Shown: one piece after another, positions 10,396 to 18,475 of the stretch | Layout: every line of letters starts with the position of its first letter | Position numbering within the stretch: position 1 is the first letter of the stretch | From: Pseudomonas matsuisoli | GTDB taxonomy: Bacteria > Pseudomonadota > Gammaproteobacteria > Pseudomonadales > Pseudomonadaceae | Direction: 5' to 3' | Length of the DNA stretch: 64,000 nucleotides | Assembly (NCBI RefSeq): GCF_014647635.1 | Contig: NZ_BMPO01000006.1 | Location: forward strand, 1 to 64,000 | Notes under the pieces: model-generated | The model's input: the letters and a program-made list of their open reading frames with translations, nothing else | What the model was told of the DNA's origin: nothing | Database searches by the model: none | Translations under genes and position numbers: made by a program

Positions 10396-11937
10396 GTGAC
10401 CCAGCCCCTGATCGACGCCCTGCAAAACCCGGCACTGTACCCGCATCCCGTGGAGCACTTTCAGGTCATCGAGACCCACATCTCCTGGGTGATCTTGACC
10501 GGTCCCTACGCGTACAAGATCAAGAAAGCGGTCAATTTTGGCTTCCTCGACTTCACCGAGCTGTCGGCCCGGGAGCATTTCTGCAATGAAGAACTGCGCC
10601 TGAACGCCCGCTTGACCGACGGACTGTATCTCGACGTCGTGCCAATCACCGGCAGCATCGACGCCCCTGCTCTGAACGGAACGGATGCACCGATCGAGTT
10701 CGCACTCAAGATGAAGCAGTTTCCACAAGCCGATCTGCTTGCCGAAGTGCAGGCTCGTGGAGAACTGACTGCCGCACACGTCGACGAATTGGCGCGCCTG
10801 GTTGCAGATTTTCATACCCGAACGCCTGCCGTCGCGGAAGATCATCCCTTGGCATCCGCCGAAGCCATCGTTGCCCCGCTCCGCCAGAACTTCGAACAAG
10901 CGCGCCCGCTTCTGAAAGACAAGGCCGACCTCGACCAACTGGCGCTGCTGGAGAGCTGGACCGAAGACAGCATCGAGCGTCTGTTTCCCCTGCTTCGTGC
11001 GCGGGCGAGGCAAGGCGCTATTCGTGAATGCCACGGTGATCTCCACCTTGGCAATGTCACGCTCATCGACGGCGCACCGGCCGTTTTCGATTGCATCGAA
11101 TTCAATGAGCCCTTCCGCCTGATCGATATCGCCTCGGACGCCGCGTTCGTTGCGATGGACTTGGAAGACCGCGACCTGAAACCACTGGCCCGCCGCTTCG
11201 TCAGTGGATGGCTCGAGCAAACCGGCGATTACGATGCGCTTGCCCTGTTCGATCTGTTCAAAGCCTATCGCGCCATGGTCCGGGCCAAGGTCACCTTGTT
11301 CCGCCTTGCCCAGGAGCAGGATGCAGTCGAGCGCGCCGTGATCCTGAGGCAGTACCGACGATATGCCACGCTAGCGGAAACGTACGCCGCTATCCCCTCC
11401 CGCTTTCTGGCCATCACCCATGGCGTATCCGCCGTGGGAAAAAGTCATGTAGCACTGCGATTGGTCGAAGCGCTCGGCGCCATTCGGCTGCGCTCGGACG
11501 TCGAGAGAAAACGCTTGTTTCCAGGCGCGTCGTCCGAAGCGCTGTATGACCAAGCGGCAGGTGAAAGAACCTACCAGCGGCTGCACGACCTGGCAGGCCA
11601 AGGCCTCAATGCCGGCAACCCAATCATCATCGACGCCACCTATCTCAAGGCTAAACAGCGCGAGCAGGCCGCCGCAATCGCCGAAAAACACGGTGTGCCA
11701 TTCCTGATCATCGATTGTCATGCACCGGAAAAAGTCATCGCCGAATGGCTCGAACAACGGCGCCAGGAAGGCGGCGATCCTTCGGATGCCACGCTCGATG
11801 TGGTTCACGCGCAGCAAGCGAGCCGCGAGCCCCTCAGTGCGTTCGAGCAAGAGCGCAGTAAGCGCGTCGATACCAACGATGCCAGTAGCGTCGACAGTTT
11901 GATTCAACGGATACGCCAAAAGCTGCCGGGGTTATAA
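10396..11937 (+). CDS. Bifunctional APH-like kinase / P-loop ATP-binding protein
   Basis: This 513-residue protein fuses two nucleotide-using modules. Residues about 1-330 resemble aminoglycoside-phosphotransferase/choline-kinase-like enzymes, with the Brenner-type motif HGDLHLGN and the metal-binding segment FDCIEFNEPF. Residues about 335-513 form a P-loop kinase-like domain with Walker A GVSAVGKS and a DATYLK segment. The same fusion is widespread in proteobacteria as a conserved protein of unknown substrate, so the APH similarity should not be read as antibiotic resistance. The start is GTG with AAGGA upstream. It is monocistronic and divergent from mrcB. Confidence 0.85.
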   Translation: MTQPLIDALQNPALYPHPVEHFQVIETHISWVILTGPYAYKIKKAVNFGFLDFTELSAREHFCNEELRLNARLTDGLYLDVVPITGSIDAPALNGTDAPIEFALKMKQFPQADLLAEVQARGELTAAHVDELARLVADFHTRTPAVAEDHPLASAEAIVAPLRQNFEQARPLLKDKADLDQLALLESWTEDSIERLFPLLRARARQGAIRECHGDLHLGNVTLIDGAPAVFDCIEFNEPFRLIDIASDAAFVAMDLEDRDLKPLARRFVSGWLEQTGDYDALALFDLFKAYRAMVRAKVTLFRLAQEQDAVERAVILRQYRRYATLAETYAAIPSRFLAITHGVSAVGKSHVALRLVEALGAIRLRSDVERKRLFPGASSEALYDQAAGERTYQRLHDLAGQGLNAGNPIIIDATYLKAKQREQAAAIAEKHGVPFLIIDCHAPEKVIAEWLEQRRQEGGDPSDATLDVVHAQQASREPLSAFEQERSKRVDTNDASSVDSLIQRIRQKLPGL

Positions 11938-12031
11938 AGGCCTGAAATGAGCCGGGAATAGCGCTCAAGCGTCCACTGAAAGACCGTTCATCGCCCAAAA
12001 CCTATAAAATGGAAATAATTCTCAAAAAGAT

Positions 12032-12060
12032 TTGACGATGAAATGAGAATTGTTACTATT
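12032..12060 (+). promoter_or_regulatory. prrF promoter with overlapping Fur box
   Basis: A -35 box TTGACG (12032-12037) and a -10 box TACTAT (12054-12059), 16 nt apart, place the start at about 12066. The segment AATGAGAATTGTTACT around 12042-12057 matches 12 of 16 positions of the Fur consensus half AATGATAATCATTATC and covers the -10 region. Iron-bound Fur would therefore block transcription. A further Fur-like half (AAATAATTCTC) lies at 12013-12023. Confidence 0.75.
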
Positions 12061-12065
12061 ACCTC

Positions 12066-12179
12066 AACTGGTCGCGAGGCCAGCCAGATAAGCTGAAAAG
12101 GTCGGACTCGAGCTCTTCAGGCTATCTCCTCATCAGGCTAATCACGGTTATTGACCCGGCTCTTGCCGGGTCTTTTTTT
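12066..12179 (+). ncRNA. prrF: PrrF iron-responsive small RNA
   Basis: The RNA begins with ACTGGTCGCGAGGCCAG, which forms a 5' hairpin. It then carries a single-stranded core around 12124-12147 containing CTCCTCATCAGGCTAATCACG-like sequence, the PrrF region that pairs with target mRNAs. It ends in an intrinsic terminator (GACCCGGC-TCTT-GCCGGGTC, 12153-12172, then seven T). In pseudomonads PrrF is made when iron is scarce and represses mRNAs for iron-containing proteins. P. aeruginosa has two tandem copies; only one is present here. Identification is by recalled sequence and Fur control, not by a covariance search. Confidence 0.8.
12153..12179 (+). terminator. PrrF intrinsic terminator
   Basis: An 8-bp GC-rich stem with a 4-nt loop is followed by seven T residues, giving the typical Hfq-binding 3' end of the small RNA. 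Confidence 0.9.
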
Positions 12180-12233
12180 GCCTCGCATAAAGCACTCACG
12201 GATCAAGTACACGCAGACCTGCCGCTACGCGGC

Positions 12234-13325
12234 TCAAGCCCTGGCACTGCTTAACCTACCGGCAGCGTCCAACAGCAACGCTTCAGTCTTCTCCCAACCA
12301 AGGCAACCGTCCGTAATGGAAACGCCGTAGGCAAGCCTATCGCTCAACGGCTGCGCGCCCTCCCCCAGATGGCTCTCGAGCATAACGGCTCGCAACGCCT
12401 CATTACCTGCCAATCGCTGACCGATGACATCGGCCATGACCGCAGGCTGGCGTTGTGGGTCCTTGCCACTGTTGGCATGACTGCAATCGACCATGATTCG
12501 CGGATTCAGGCCTTGGGCACGCAACGTTTCGCACGCGAGTCTCACGCTACCGGCATCGTAATTCGGCCCGGCCTGGCCACCGCGTAACACAAGATGCGTA
12601 TCCGGATTGCCCAGCGTATCGACCGTTGCGGGAAAGCCATTGTCATCGATTCCGAAATGCTGATGCGGCCTGCACGCCGAGCGCATTGCGTCACAGGCGA
12701 TACCGATGCTGCCATCCGTACCGTTCTTGAACCCGACAGGCATATCCAGCCCGCTCACCATCTCGCGATGAATCTGCGACTCGCTCGTGCGTGCGCCGAT
12801 GGCGGACCAGCTCAACAGATCGTCGACATAATTGGCCACCAAGGGTTGAAGCAATTCCGTCGCCAGCGGTAGCCCCATTTCCACTAAACGCAGCATCAAG
12901 CGACGCGAACGGTGAAGCCCTTCGGCAATGTCACCCGTACCGTCCAGGCGCGGATCGTAAACGAACCCTTTCCAGCCGACGGTCGTGCGCGGCTTTTCGA
13001 TGTAGGCGCGCATGACGATGAGCAGCTCGGAATCAACGCGCTTGGCGAGCTTGACCAGACGCTCGCCATACTCGATAGCAGCATCTTCATCGTGCAGCGA
13101 GCACGGGCCGACGACGACCAACAGGCGCGAATCGCGACCGTCCAGGACCTGACGGACCGCATCACGCTGCGCGTGTATCTGGTTAGCGCGGGCGGGATCC
13201 AGGTGGACGTTCGAGCGTAGCTCTTGTGGTGTGGGTAAGCGCTCACTGCGGCGGTTTTGCGCAGCCGGCTGCGATGGCTCGACGGATGAAGGCATGGGTG
13301 ACAACGGGGACAATACAGCGGACAT
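12234..13325 (-). CDS. aroF: 3-deoxy-7-phosphoheptulonate synthase (class I-alpha DAHP synthase)
   Basis: This enzyme condenses phosphoenolpyruvate and erythrose 4-phosphate in the first step of the shikimate pathway. The 363-residue protein has class I-alpha motifs including VVVGPCSLHD, MRAYIEKPRTTVGWKG, GFKNGTDG and DCSHANSGK. The ATG at 13325 is preferred because AGGAG lies 8 nt upstream; a reading from 13352 would start inside a hairpin. Which aromatic amino acid inhibits the isozyme cannot be read from the sequence, so the symbol follows general use. The upstream leader ORFs and terminator indicate control by aminoacyl-tRNA supply. Confidence 0.93.
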   Translation of the reverse strand: MSAVLSPLSPMPSSVEPSQPAAQNRRSERLPTPQELRSNVHLDPARANQIHAQRDAVRQVLDGRDSRLLVVVGPCSLHDEDAAIEYGERLVKLAKRVDSELLIVMRAYIEKPRTTVGWKGFVYDPRLDGTGDIAEGLHRSRRLMLRLVEMGLPLATELLQPLVANYVDDLLSWSAIGARTSESQIHREMVSGLDMPVGFKNGTDGSIGIACDAMRSACRPHQHFGIDDNGFPATVDTLGNPDTHLVLRGGQAGPNYDAGSVRLACETLRAQGLNPRIMVDCSHANSGKDPQRQPAVMADVIGQRLAGNEALRAVMLESHLGEGAQPLSDRLAYGVSITDGCLGWEKTEALLLDAAGRLSSARA

Positions 13326-13340
13326 ATCTACGGCTCCTGA

Positions 13341-13365
13341 CCGAGCGGGCAATGTGCCCGCTCGG
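13341..13365 (-). promoter_or_regulatory. Perfect hairpin between leader ORF 2 and the aroF ribosome binding site
   Basis: A 10-bp perfect inverted repeat (CCGAGCGGGC / GCCCGCTCGG) with a 5-nt loop starts 3 nt after the stop of the second leader ORF and ends 2 nt before the AGGAG of the DAHP synthase. There is no T tract, so it is unlikely to be an intrinsic terminator. It may affect ribosome access or mRNA stability. Confidence 0.6.
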
Positions 13366-13368
13366 TAG

Positions 13369-13464
13369 CTATCTATTGGGTTTTCGCGACGGGGTGTGCT
13401 GAAGGCTCAATTGCAGGTATCGCCAGGAAAAAATGCCGTAGCCAAAAAATTGATAAGTGCTCAT
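13369..13464 (-). CDS. Putative aromatic-rich leader ORF 2 (31 codons) upstream of aroF
   Basis: This 31-codon ORF has a strong ribosome binding site (GAGGAG, about 8 nt before the ATG at 13464). Seven of its first 16 residues are aromatic (Tyr4, Phe6, Phe7, Tyr9, Phe12, Trp14, Tyr16). It lies after the leader terminator and ends 3 nt before the hairpin that adjoins the aroF ribosome binding site. Its YQFFGYGIFS stretch resembles YSFYGYWFS of leader ORF 1, suggesting duplication or a shared stalling signal. Expression and function are inferred. Confidence 0.6.
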   Translation of the reverse strand: MSTYQFFGYGIFSWRYLQLSLQHTPSRKPNR

Positions 13465-13507
13465 GTGTTACTCCTCAATCAGTTCACGTGCTTTAAGCCG
13501 CCAGAAA

Positions 13508-13544
13508 ACGAAAAACCCCCGGTCGGGTTACCGACCGGGGGTTT
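13508..13544 (-). terminator. Attenuator terminator in the aroF leader
   Basis: A 14-bp stem AAACCCCCGGTCGG / CCGACCGGGGGTTT (13513-13526 and 13531-13544) with a 4-nt loop is followed on the minus strand by TTCGTTTT. It lies between the first leader ORF and aroF. An 8-nt inverted repeat GCCGCCAG / CTGGCGGC flanks it, offering an alternative outer pairing. This is the arrangement of a ribosome-controlled transcription attenuator. Confidence 0.85.
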
Positions 13545-13591
13545 CGAAAAACACACTGGCGGCGACCCGGTTTAGGGCCGCCTGACAGGTA

Positions 13592-13723
13592 TCAGGCTAG
13601 CCCGTGGCTAAACCAATACCCATAAAACGAATAGGAAACGCCGGGCACATCACGCGAACCACAGGTCACCGCACTGCGGTGAGCAGTGAGCGAACGAGGC
13701 ACTTCTGTGCAAGGTGCTGACAT
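13592..13723 (-). CDS. Aromatic leader peptide (43 codons), aroF attenuator
   Basis: The ATG at 13723 is preceded by GGAG, and the 43-codon ORF ends 48 nt before the attenuator stem. Near its end it has a cluster of aromatic codons encoding YSFYGYWFS (residues 31-39): three Tyr, two Phe and one Trp within eight codons. A ribosome pausing there when charged tRNAs are scarce would change folding of the downstream RNA and prevent termination. The hairpin GCCTGATACCTGTCAGGC at the ORF end may be the pause structure. Read from sequence; mechanism by analogy with trp and phe leaders. Confidence 0.78.
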   Translation of the reverse strand: MSAPCTEVPRSLTAHRSAVTCGSRDVPGVSYSFYGYWFSHGLA

Positions 13724-13801
13724 GTCGTTTGTCTCCAAAGAATGACCAGACGTTACTGCATTGCCAAACGTAGATCAACTGCCGAATCGAGCGGGTCAAC
13801 C

Positions 13802-16087
13802 TCACTCCAGCGTGAACTCGTCCGACCGCACATCCACCGAGTCAAGGCCCACCATAATCTTGAAGACGCCCGGCTCTGCCTGAAAATCGAGTGCCGCATT
13901 GAAGAATTTCAGCGCGTCGATGCCAACATCGAAGGTCACGTCACGACTTTCTCCAGGCTGCAACGCGATCTTGCGGAAACCCTTGAGCTCCTGGACAGAG
14001 CGACTGATGGACGCAACCTTGTCCTGAAGATAGAGCTGCACCACGGTTTCGCCCGCACGCGACCCCATATTGCGCACCGTAACTTGCGCCTCGATGCGCC
14101 CGCCAGACGACAAGGTCTTCGACGACAGGCGAATCGGCGACACCTCGAAATCGGTGTAGCTCAGTCCATAACCGAAGGGGTACATCGGCCCATGTTCCAC
14201 GTCGAAGTAGTTCGATGTGTATTTGCCCCGATTTTCCGGCCGGAACGGACGCCCGCTATTGAGATGGTTGTAGTAAAGCGGCACCTGACCCACCGTCCGC
14301 GGGAAGGTCATGGGCAGTTTGCCCGACGGGTTGTAGTCACCGAACAGAACGTCCGCGATCGCGTGTCCACCTTCGGTTCCTGGGAACCAGGCCTCGAGCA
14401 TGGCATCCGCTTGTTCGTGCTCCTTTCCAAGCGCCAGTGGTCGGCCGTTCAACAGCACCAGCACCAGCGGCTTGCCAGTCGCCTCGAGCGCAGCGATCAA
14501 GGCTTGCTGTGCATCGGGAATCTGCAGGCTAGCGCGGCTCCCTGACTCATCCGCCATTCCGCGCGCCTCACCTACCACCGCCACGACCACGTCCGCCTGG
14601 CGGGCAATGGCCACCGCCTCATCGATCATCTGTTCAGGTGACCGCGGATCGAGCGGGCTCACCACCTCATAGGCGTTGATGAACTGCTGAATCAGTGGAT
14701 CGTTACTGAGGTTCGAGCCCTTCGCATGCAGCACGCGACCACGATCGCCCATCGCTTCGGTGACGCCCCGCAGTACGGTGACCGCCTGGTTGGGAAGGCT
14801 GGCTGCGGACCAGCTTCCGATGATGTCGTTCTGGCTATCGGCCAATGGACCGATTACCGCCAACGTACCGCTCTTTTTCAACGGCAGGACACTGTCGGCG
14901 TTTTTCAGCAGGACCATGCTCCGCCGCGCGATATCACGCGCGTCCGCCCGGTGCAGACGGCTTTCCGCGTTGCGATCCGCCGGATCATCCGCGACAACAC
15001 CCGCACGCAGGTAGGGATCATCGAACAACCCAAGCCGGTATTTCGTGACCAGCACGTTACGGCACGCGGCGTCGAGCACAGCCATCGGCACCTTGCCAGA
15101 ATCGAACAAGGCCTTCAGTTCATGCAGATAGGCATCGTCATTCATGTTCATGTCCGTGCCGGCATTGATCGACATCTGCGTCGCTGCCGCCGGATCCGCC
15201 GCCACACCATGCCGCATCAGTTCCAGCACGGCGCCATGGTCGCTCACGACCAATCCATCGAAGCCCCATTGCTGGCGAAGGACGTCGCGCAGCAGCCAAC
15301 TGTTCGCCGTTCCCGGCATGCCGTTCAATGCACTGAGCGAGGTCATGACCGCGCCGGCACCCGCGTCCACCGCAGCCTTGTAGGGTGGCATGTAATCCTG
15401 AAACATCCGCTGCGCGCTCATATCGACGGTGTTGTAATCACGTCCACCTTCGGTGGCACCGTAGAGTGCGAAATGCTTGAACACCGCCATGATTGAATGG
15501 GGATCCCGCAGACTGTCGCCCTGATAAGCTTTTACCAGCACTTCCGCGATGCGGGCCGTGAGGTAAGGGTCCTCACCGAAACCTTCCGAGGCACGTCCCC
15601 AGCGCGGTTCACGGGTCACGTCGATCATCGGCGAGAAGGTCATGTCCAGGCCGTCAGCACTGGCTTCGAGGGCGGAGATCCTACCGCTGCGTCCAATCGC
15701 CTCGAGGTCCCAGCTGGACGCCAGGCCAAGGCTAATGGGAAACGCGGTTCGGTGGCCGTGCGTCACGTCGTAAGCGAAGAAAAGCGGAATCTTCAGCCGG
15801 CTTTCCTTGACTTGGTCTTGAAGAAGGCGAATATCTGGGCGCGTCACCGTATTGAAAATGCCACCGACCTTTCCCTGGCGGATGTCGGCGATCAGCGTCT
15901 CCTTCGGATGTTCCGGCCCCACGCTCACCAACCGCAGCTGGCTGATCTTTTCATCGACCGTCATCTTCTCGAGTAGCTCGTCGATGAACCGGTCCTGCCG
16001 GTCCTGCGCATCGGCTCGCTCATCGGCGAATGTAGGTTGGACCAGCAAGCCCGCAAGTAACCCGAACATCCAAAGCGTTTTGATCAT
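13802..16087 (-). CDS. bglX: Periplasmic beta-glucosidase BglX (GH3)
   Basis: This exported glycoside hydrolase family 3 enzyme removes glucose from the non-reducing ends of beta-glucosides. The 761-residue protein has a signal peptide (about 1-21, cleavage after TFA), the GH3 N-terminal barrel with the catalytic nucleophile Asp283 in VVSDHGAV, the alpha/beta sandwich domain from about residue 390, and a fibronectin III-like C-terminal domain (about 665-750). It is a single gene with no sugar transporter beside it, so the natural substrate is open. Confidence 0.93.
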   Translation of the reverse strand: MIKTLWMFGLLAGLLVQPTFADERADAQDRQDRFIDELLEKMTVDEKISQLRLVSVGPEHPKETLIADIRQGKVGGIFNTVTRPDIRLLQDQVKESRLKIPLFFAYDVTHGHRTAFPISLGLASSWDLEAIGRSGRISALEASADGLDMTFSPMIDVTREPRWGRASEGFGEDPYLTARIAEVLVKAYQGDSLRDPHSIMAVFKHFALYGATEGGRDYNTVDMSAQRMFQDYMPPYKAAVDAGAGAVMTSLSALNGMPGTANSWLLRDVLRQQWGFDGLVVSDHGAVLELMRHGVAADPAAATQMSINAGTDMNMNDDAYLHELKALFDSGKVPMAVLDAACRNVLVTKYRLGLFDDPYLRAGVVADDPADRNAESRLHRADARDIARRSMVLLKNADSVLPLKKSGTLAVIGPLADSQNDIIGSWSAASLPNQAVTVLRGVTEAMGDRGRVLHAKGSNLSNDPLIQQFINAYEVVSPLDPRSPEQMIDEAVAIARQADVVVAVVGEARGMADESGSRASLQIPDAQQALIAALEATGKPLVLVLLNGRPLALGKEHEQADAMLEAWFPGTEGGHAIADVLFGDYNPSGKLPMTFPRTVGQVPLYYNHLNSGRPFRPENRGKYTSNYFDVEHGPMYPFGYGLSYTDFEVSPIRLSSKTLSSGGRIEAQVTVRNMGSRAGETVVQLYLQDKVASISRSVQELKGFRKIALQPGESRDVTFDVGIDALKFFNAALDFQAEPGVFKIMVGLDSVDVRSDEFTLE

Positions 16088-16240
16088 GTGCTCTATTTCT
16101 TATGACGGCAGGGTGGGGCAGCGCGCACGAAAGACCCAGCAGGAATGACAGGTGTGCGTCGAAGTCGGCATAAGGTGGGCTGCGCGAGGAGCGAAGTCAA
16201 CGCGCCCGCATAGACAAACTGAAGTGCGGACGCAGAATCG

Positions 16241-16266
16241 CCAGAAGGGCTCGCAGGCCCTTCTAC
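16241..16266 (-). terminator. Possible terminator after the MFS transporter gene
   Basis: A perfect 8-bp stem AGAAGGGC / GCCCTTCT (16243-16250 and 16257-16264) with a 6-nt loop lies about 30 nt beyond the stop at 16295. The following minus-strand sequence is only weakly T-rich, so the call is tentative. Confidence 0.45.
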
Positions 16267-16294
16267 GCGCTGGGGATGGTCGCTGCAGGACGAA

Positions 16295-17614
16295 TCAATG
16301 GGCGTCGGCGTAATCCAGGCGCCGTTTCGCCGTTTCAGGCAGCGACATGCCCCCGATCATCGCGAGCAGAGCAATCACGATAAGGTAGAACGCTGGCGAC
16401 ATACGGTTGCCGGTGACATCGATCAACCAGGTCGCAACCAACGGCGCCGTGCCGCCAAAGATCGTGTAGGCGACGTTGTAAGTGAACGCCGACGCGGTGT
16501 AACGAACCCGCGTGGGAAACTGCTCGGAAAGCAAAGCCGCTGTGACGACGCCACAAGCAACGGCGCCAACGGCAAGCAGCATGGCGCCGATCGCAGCATT
16601 CAGAAATTCCCCAGTGGCCGCGAGCATGAAGGCGGGATAGACGGCCACGATCAAGCTGCCACAGGCGGAAAGAATCGTTCTGCGCCGCCCGACCCAATCC
16701 GAATAAAGCCCAACGAGCGGGCACAACAGCGCGGCGAAGACCAGCGCCATCAGGCTTGCGAGTAAAGCCGTCGGCCGCGAAGCGCCACCGACGACCTGCA
16801 TATAGGTCGCAAGGTAGGTGGTGAACATATAAAAGGACAGCGCCGTCGCCGAGATGAACGCCGACAGGCAGATGATGGGCTTGGCGTGATCGCGCAGTGT
16901 TTCCTTCAGCGGCGAATGAGCCTTTTCGGACTGCTGCGCGATCGCCTGGAACGCCGGTGACTCATCGAGTCGCAGCCGCATGTAGAGCCCAACAAGCCCC
17001 AGCGGCGCAGCGATCAGGAACGGCAGGCGCCATCCCCAGACTTGCATCTGCGCTTCGGAGAGAAACGTACCAAGGCCAAAGACCAGGCCGGCCGCTGCCG
17101 CGAACGCGGTAAACGTCGATACCGGCACGAAGCTGCCGTATCGTGCCTTGCGGTCGGTAGGCGCATGCTCCATGACGAACGCGCACGCACCCGCGTATTC
17201 ACCCCCCGCAGAGAAACCTTGCAGGCACCGCGCCAAGGCCAGCAATAACGGCGCGATCAAACCGATGGTCTGGTAGGTCGGTAGCAAGCCGATCAATGTC
17301 GTCGCACCCGCCATCAACAGGACGGTGATGGACAGCACACGCTTACGGCCAAGCTTGTCGCCCAACACGCCGAAGAAGATTCCCCCTAATGGCCGTAACG
17401 CGAACGACACGGCGAAAACGGCGAACGTCTGCAAGAGAGCGAGTGATGCGTTGCCGGGAGGGAAGAACAAACTCGCGATGGTGACGGCAAGGAACCCATA
17501 CACCGCAAAGTCGAACCATTCCACGAAATTGCCAATGGCCGATGCGGCGATCACTTTCCGTAACGTGACCAGATCGACATGCTGATCCACTGCTTGCTCG
17601 CTTACCTGCTCCAT
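16295..17614 (-). CDS. MFS transporter, metabolite:H+ symporter (ProP-like) family
   Basis: This 439-residue inner-membrane protein has about 12 hydrophobic segments and the family signatures NFVEWFDFAVYGFLA in the first helix region, RPLGGIFFGVLGDKLGRKRVL in the loop between helices 2 and 3, and QGFSAGGEYAGA in helix 4. These mark the metabolite:H+ symporter group that includes ProP and ShiA. It lacks the C-terminal coiled coil of osmosensing ProP, so an osmotic role is not supported. The substrate is unknown; it may be a betaine, proline or an organic acid. Confidence 0.85.
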   Translation of the reverse strand: MEQVSEQAVDQHVDLVTLRKVIAASAIGNFVEWFDFAVYGFLAVTIASLFFPPGNASLALLQTFAVFAVSFALRPLGGIFFGVLGDKLGRKRVLSITVLLMAGATTLIGLLPTYQTIGLIAPLLLALARCLQGFSAGGEYAGACAFVMEHAPTDRKARYGSFVPVSTFTAFAAAAGLVFGLGTFLSEAQMQVWGWRLPFLIAAPLGLVGLYMRLRLDESPAFQAIAQQSEKAHSPLKETLRDHAKPIICLSAFISATALSFYMFTTYLATYMQVVGGASRPTALLASLMALVFAALLCPLVGLYSDWVGRRRTILSACGSLIVAVYPAFMLAATGEFLNAAIGAMLLAVGAVACGVVTAALLSEQFPTRVRYTASAFTYNVAYTIFGGTAPLVATWLIDVTGNRMSPAFYLIVIALLAMIGGMSLPETAKRRLDYADAH

Positions 17615-17764
17615 GCGCCACTCCGGTACCGTGAGAAAGGGTCGGGCGCGTCTAGATCACTGTTCGCGCCCGGCTGTCACGCACGCTACGCGTCCTCGCC
17701 GCCCTTGCTCGCGCCGTATACGACCGATGCATAGCCGAGAGCGACGCGTCGGACAGGGAAACGC

Positions 17765-18475
17765 TCAATCGAGCAAAACAGGAAGCCTATGGGTAACCAC
17801 CAGTCGCGCCGACGTGACCGAAACCCCATAAGCCAGCACCTCGACGCCGTCGCCTATCGCCTGGCGCAGTGCGAGACCGTAGGCCGGATCGACCTCGTCG
17901 GCCATACGCACGGCCTCGATACCGGACAGGTTGACGCAGTACAACTGGACCGCACGTACGCCTGCCCTTGCCAATGCCGCGAGTTCACGCAAATGGCGTG
18001 CACCGCGCAAGGTGACGGCATCCGGAAAAGCCGCGACGGCGGTGTCGTCGAATCCCAGGGTAACACTCTTCACTTCCACATAAGCAGGACCGGTGGGGTA
18101 TTCGAGCCGGAAGTCGATGCGGCTGCGCTCTTCGCCGTACGCCACCTCGCGCCTTAGCGAAGTGAACCCTGCCAGCTCGGCGATTATTCCGGCGCGCAGG
18201 GCTTCTTCGATCAAACCATTGGCTCGCCCGGTATTCACGCAGGCCATGCGTCCCTGGGGGGTTTCGGCGAGCTCCCAGGTTCCCGGCAGTTTGCGGCGCG
18301 GATCATCGGTGCGACTGAACCACACCTCACCTCCCGGCACCATGCAGTTGTGCATCGAGCCCGTATTGGGGCAATGAATACAGATCGTCTCGCCCGTTTC
18401 GGTGACGATATCGGCCAGAAAGCGTTTGTAGCGGCGCGCCAAACGGCCACGCTCCAGCGCAGGTACGAACTCCAT
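17765..18475 (-). CDS. sfsA: SfsA, sugar fermentation stimulation protein homolog
   Basis: The 236-residue protein matches SfsA throughout, including CPNTGSM (about 35-41), [11 protein letters not shown] and the nuclease-like segment RIDFRL...YVEVKSVTL. SfsA proteins bind DNA or nucleic acids and contain a PD-(D/E)xK-like core; the physiological role is not settled. The ATG at 18475 was chosen because it begins the conserved N-terminus and overlaps the stop of the aminotransferase gene (ATGA). The reading frame stays open far upstream, but that part only shadows the aminotransferase gene. Confidence 0.93.
   Translation of the reverse strand: MEFVPALERGRLARRYKRFLADIVTETGETICIHCPNTGSMHNCMVPGGEVWFSRTDDPRRKLPGTWELAETPQGRMACVNTGRANGLIEEALRAGIIAELAGFTSLRREVAYGEERSRIDFRLEYPTGPAYVEVKSVTLGFDDTAVAAFPDAVTLRGARHLRELAALARAGVRAVQLYCVNLSGIEAVRMADEVDPAYGLALRQAIGDGVEVLAYGVSVTSARLVVTHRLPVLLD

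Noticed and set aside
10378-11919. Two open frames of 280 and 182 codons on the minus strand
   Set aside because: Both are antisense to the kinase fusion gene and lack ribosome binding sites and homology.
10396-11937. Antibiotic-resistance aminoglycoside phosphotransferase
   Set aside because: The protein belongs to a chromosomal housekeeping fusion family. There is no mobile element nearby and the composition matches its neighbours.
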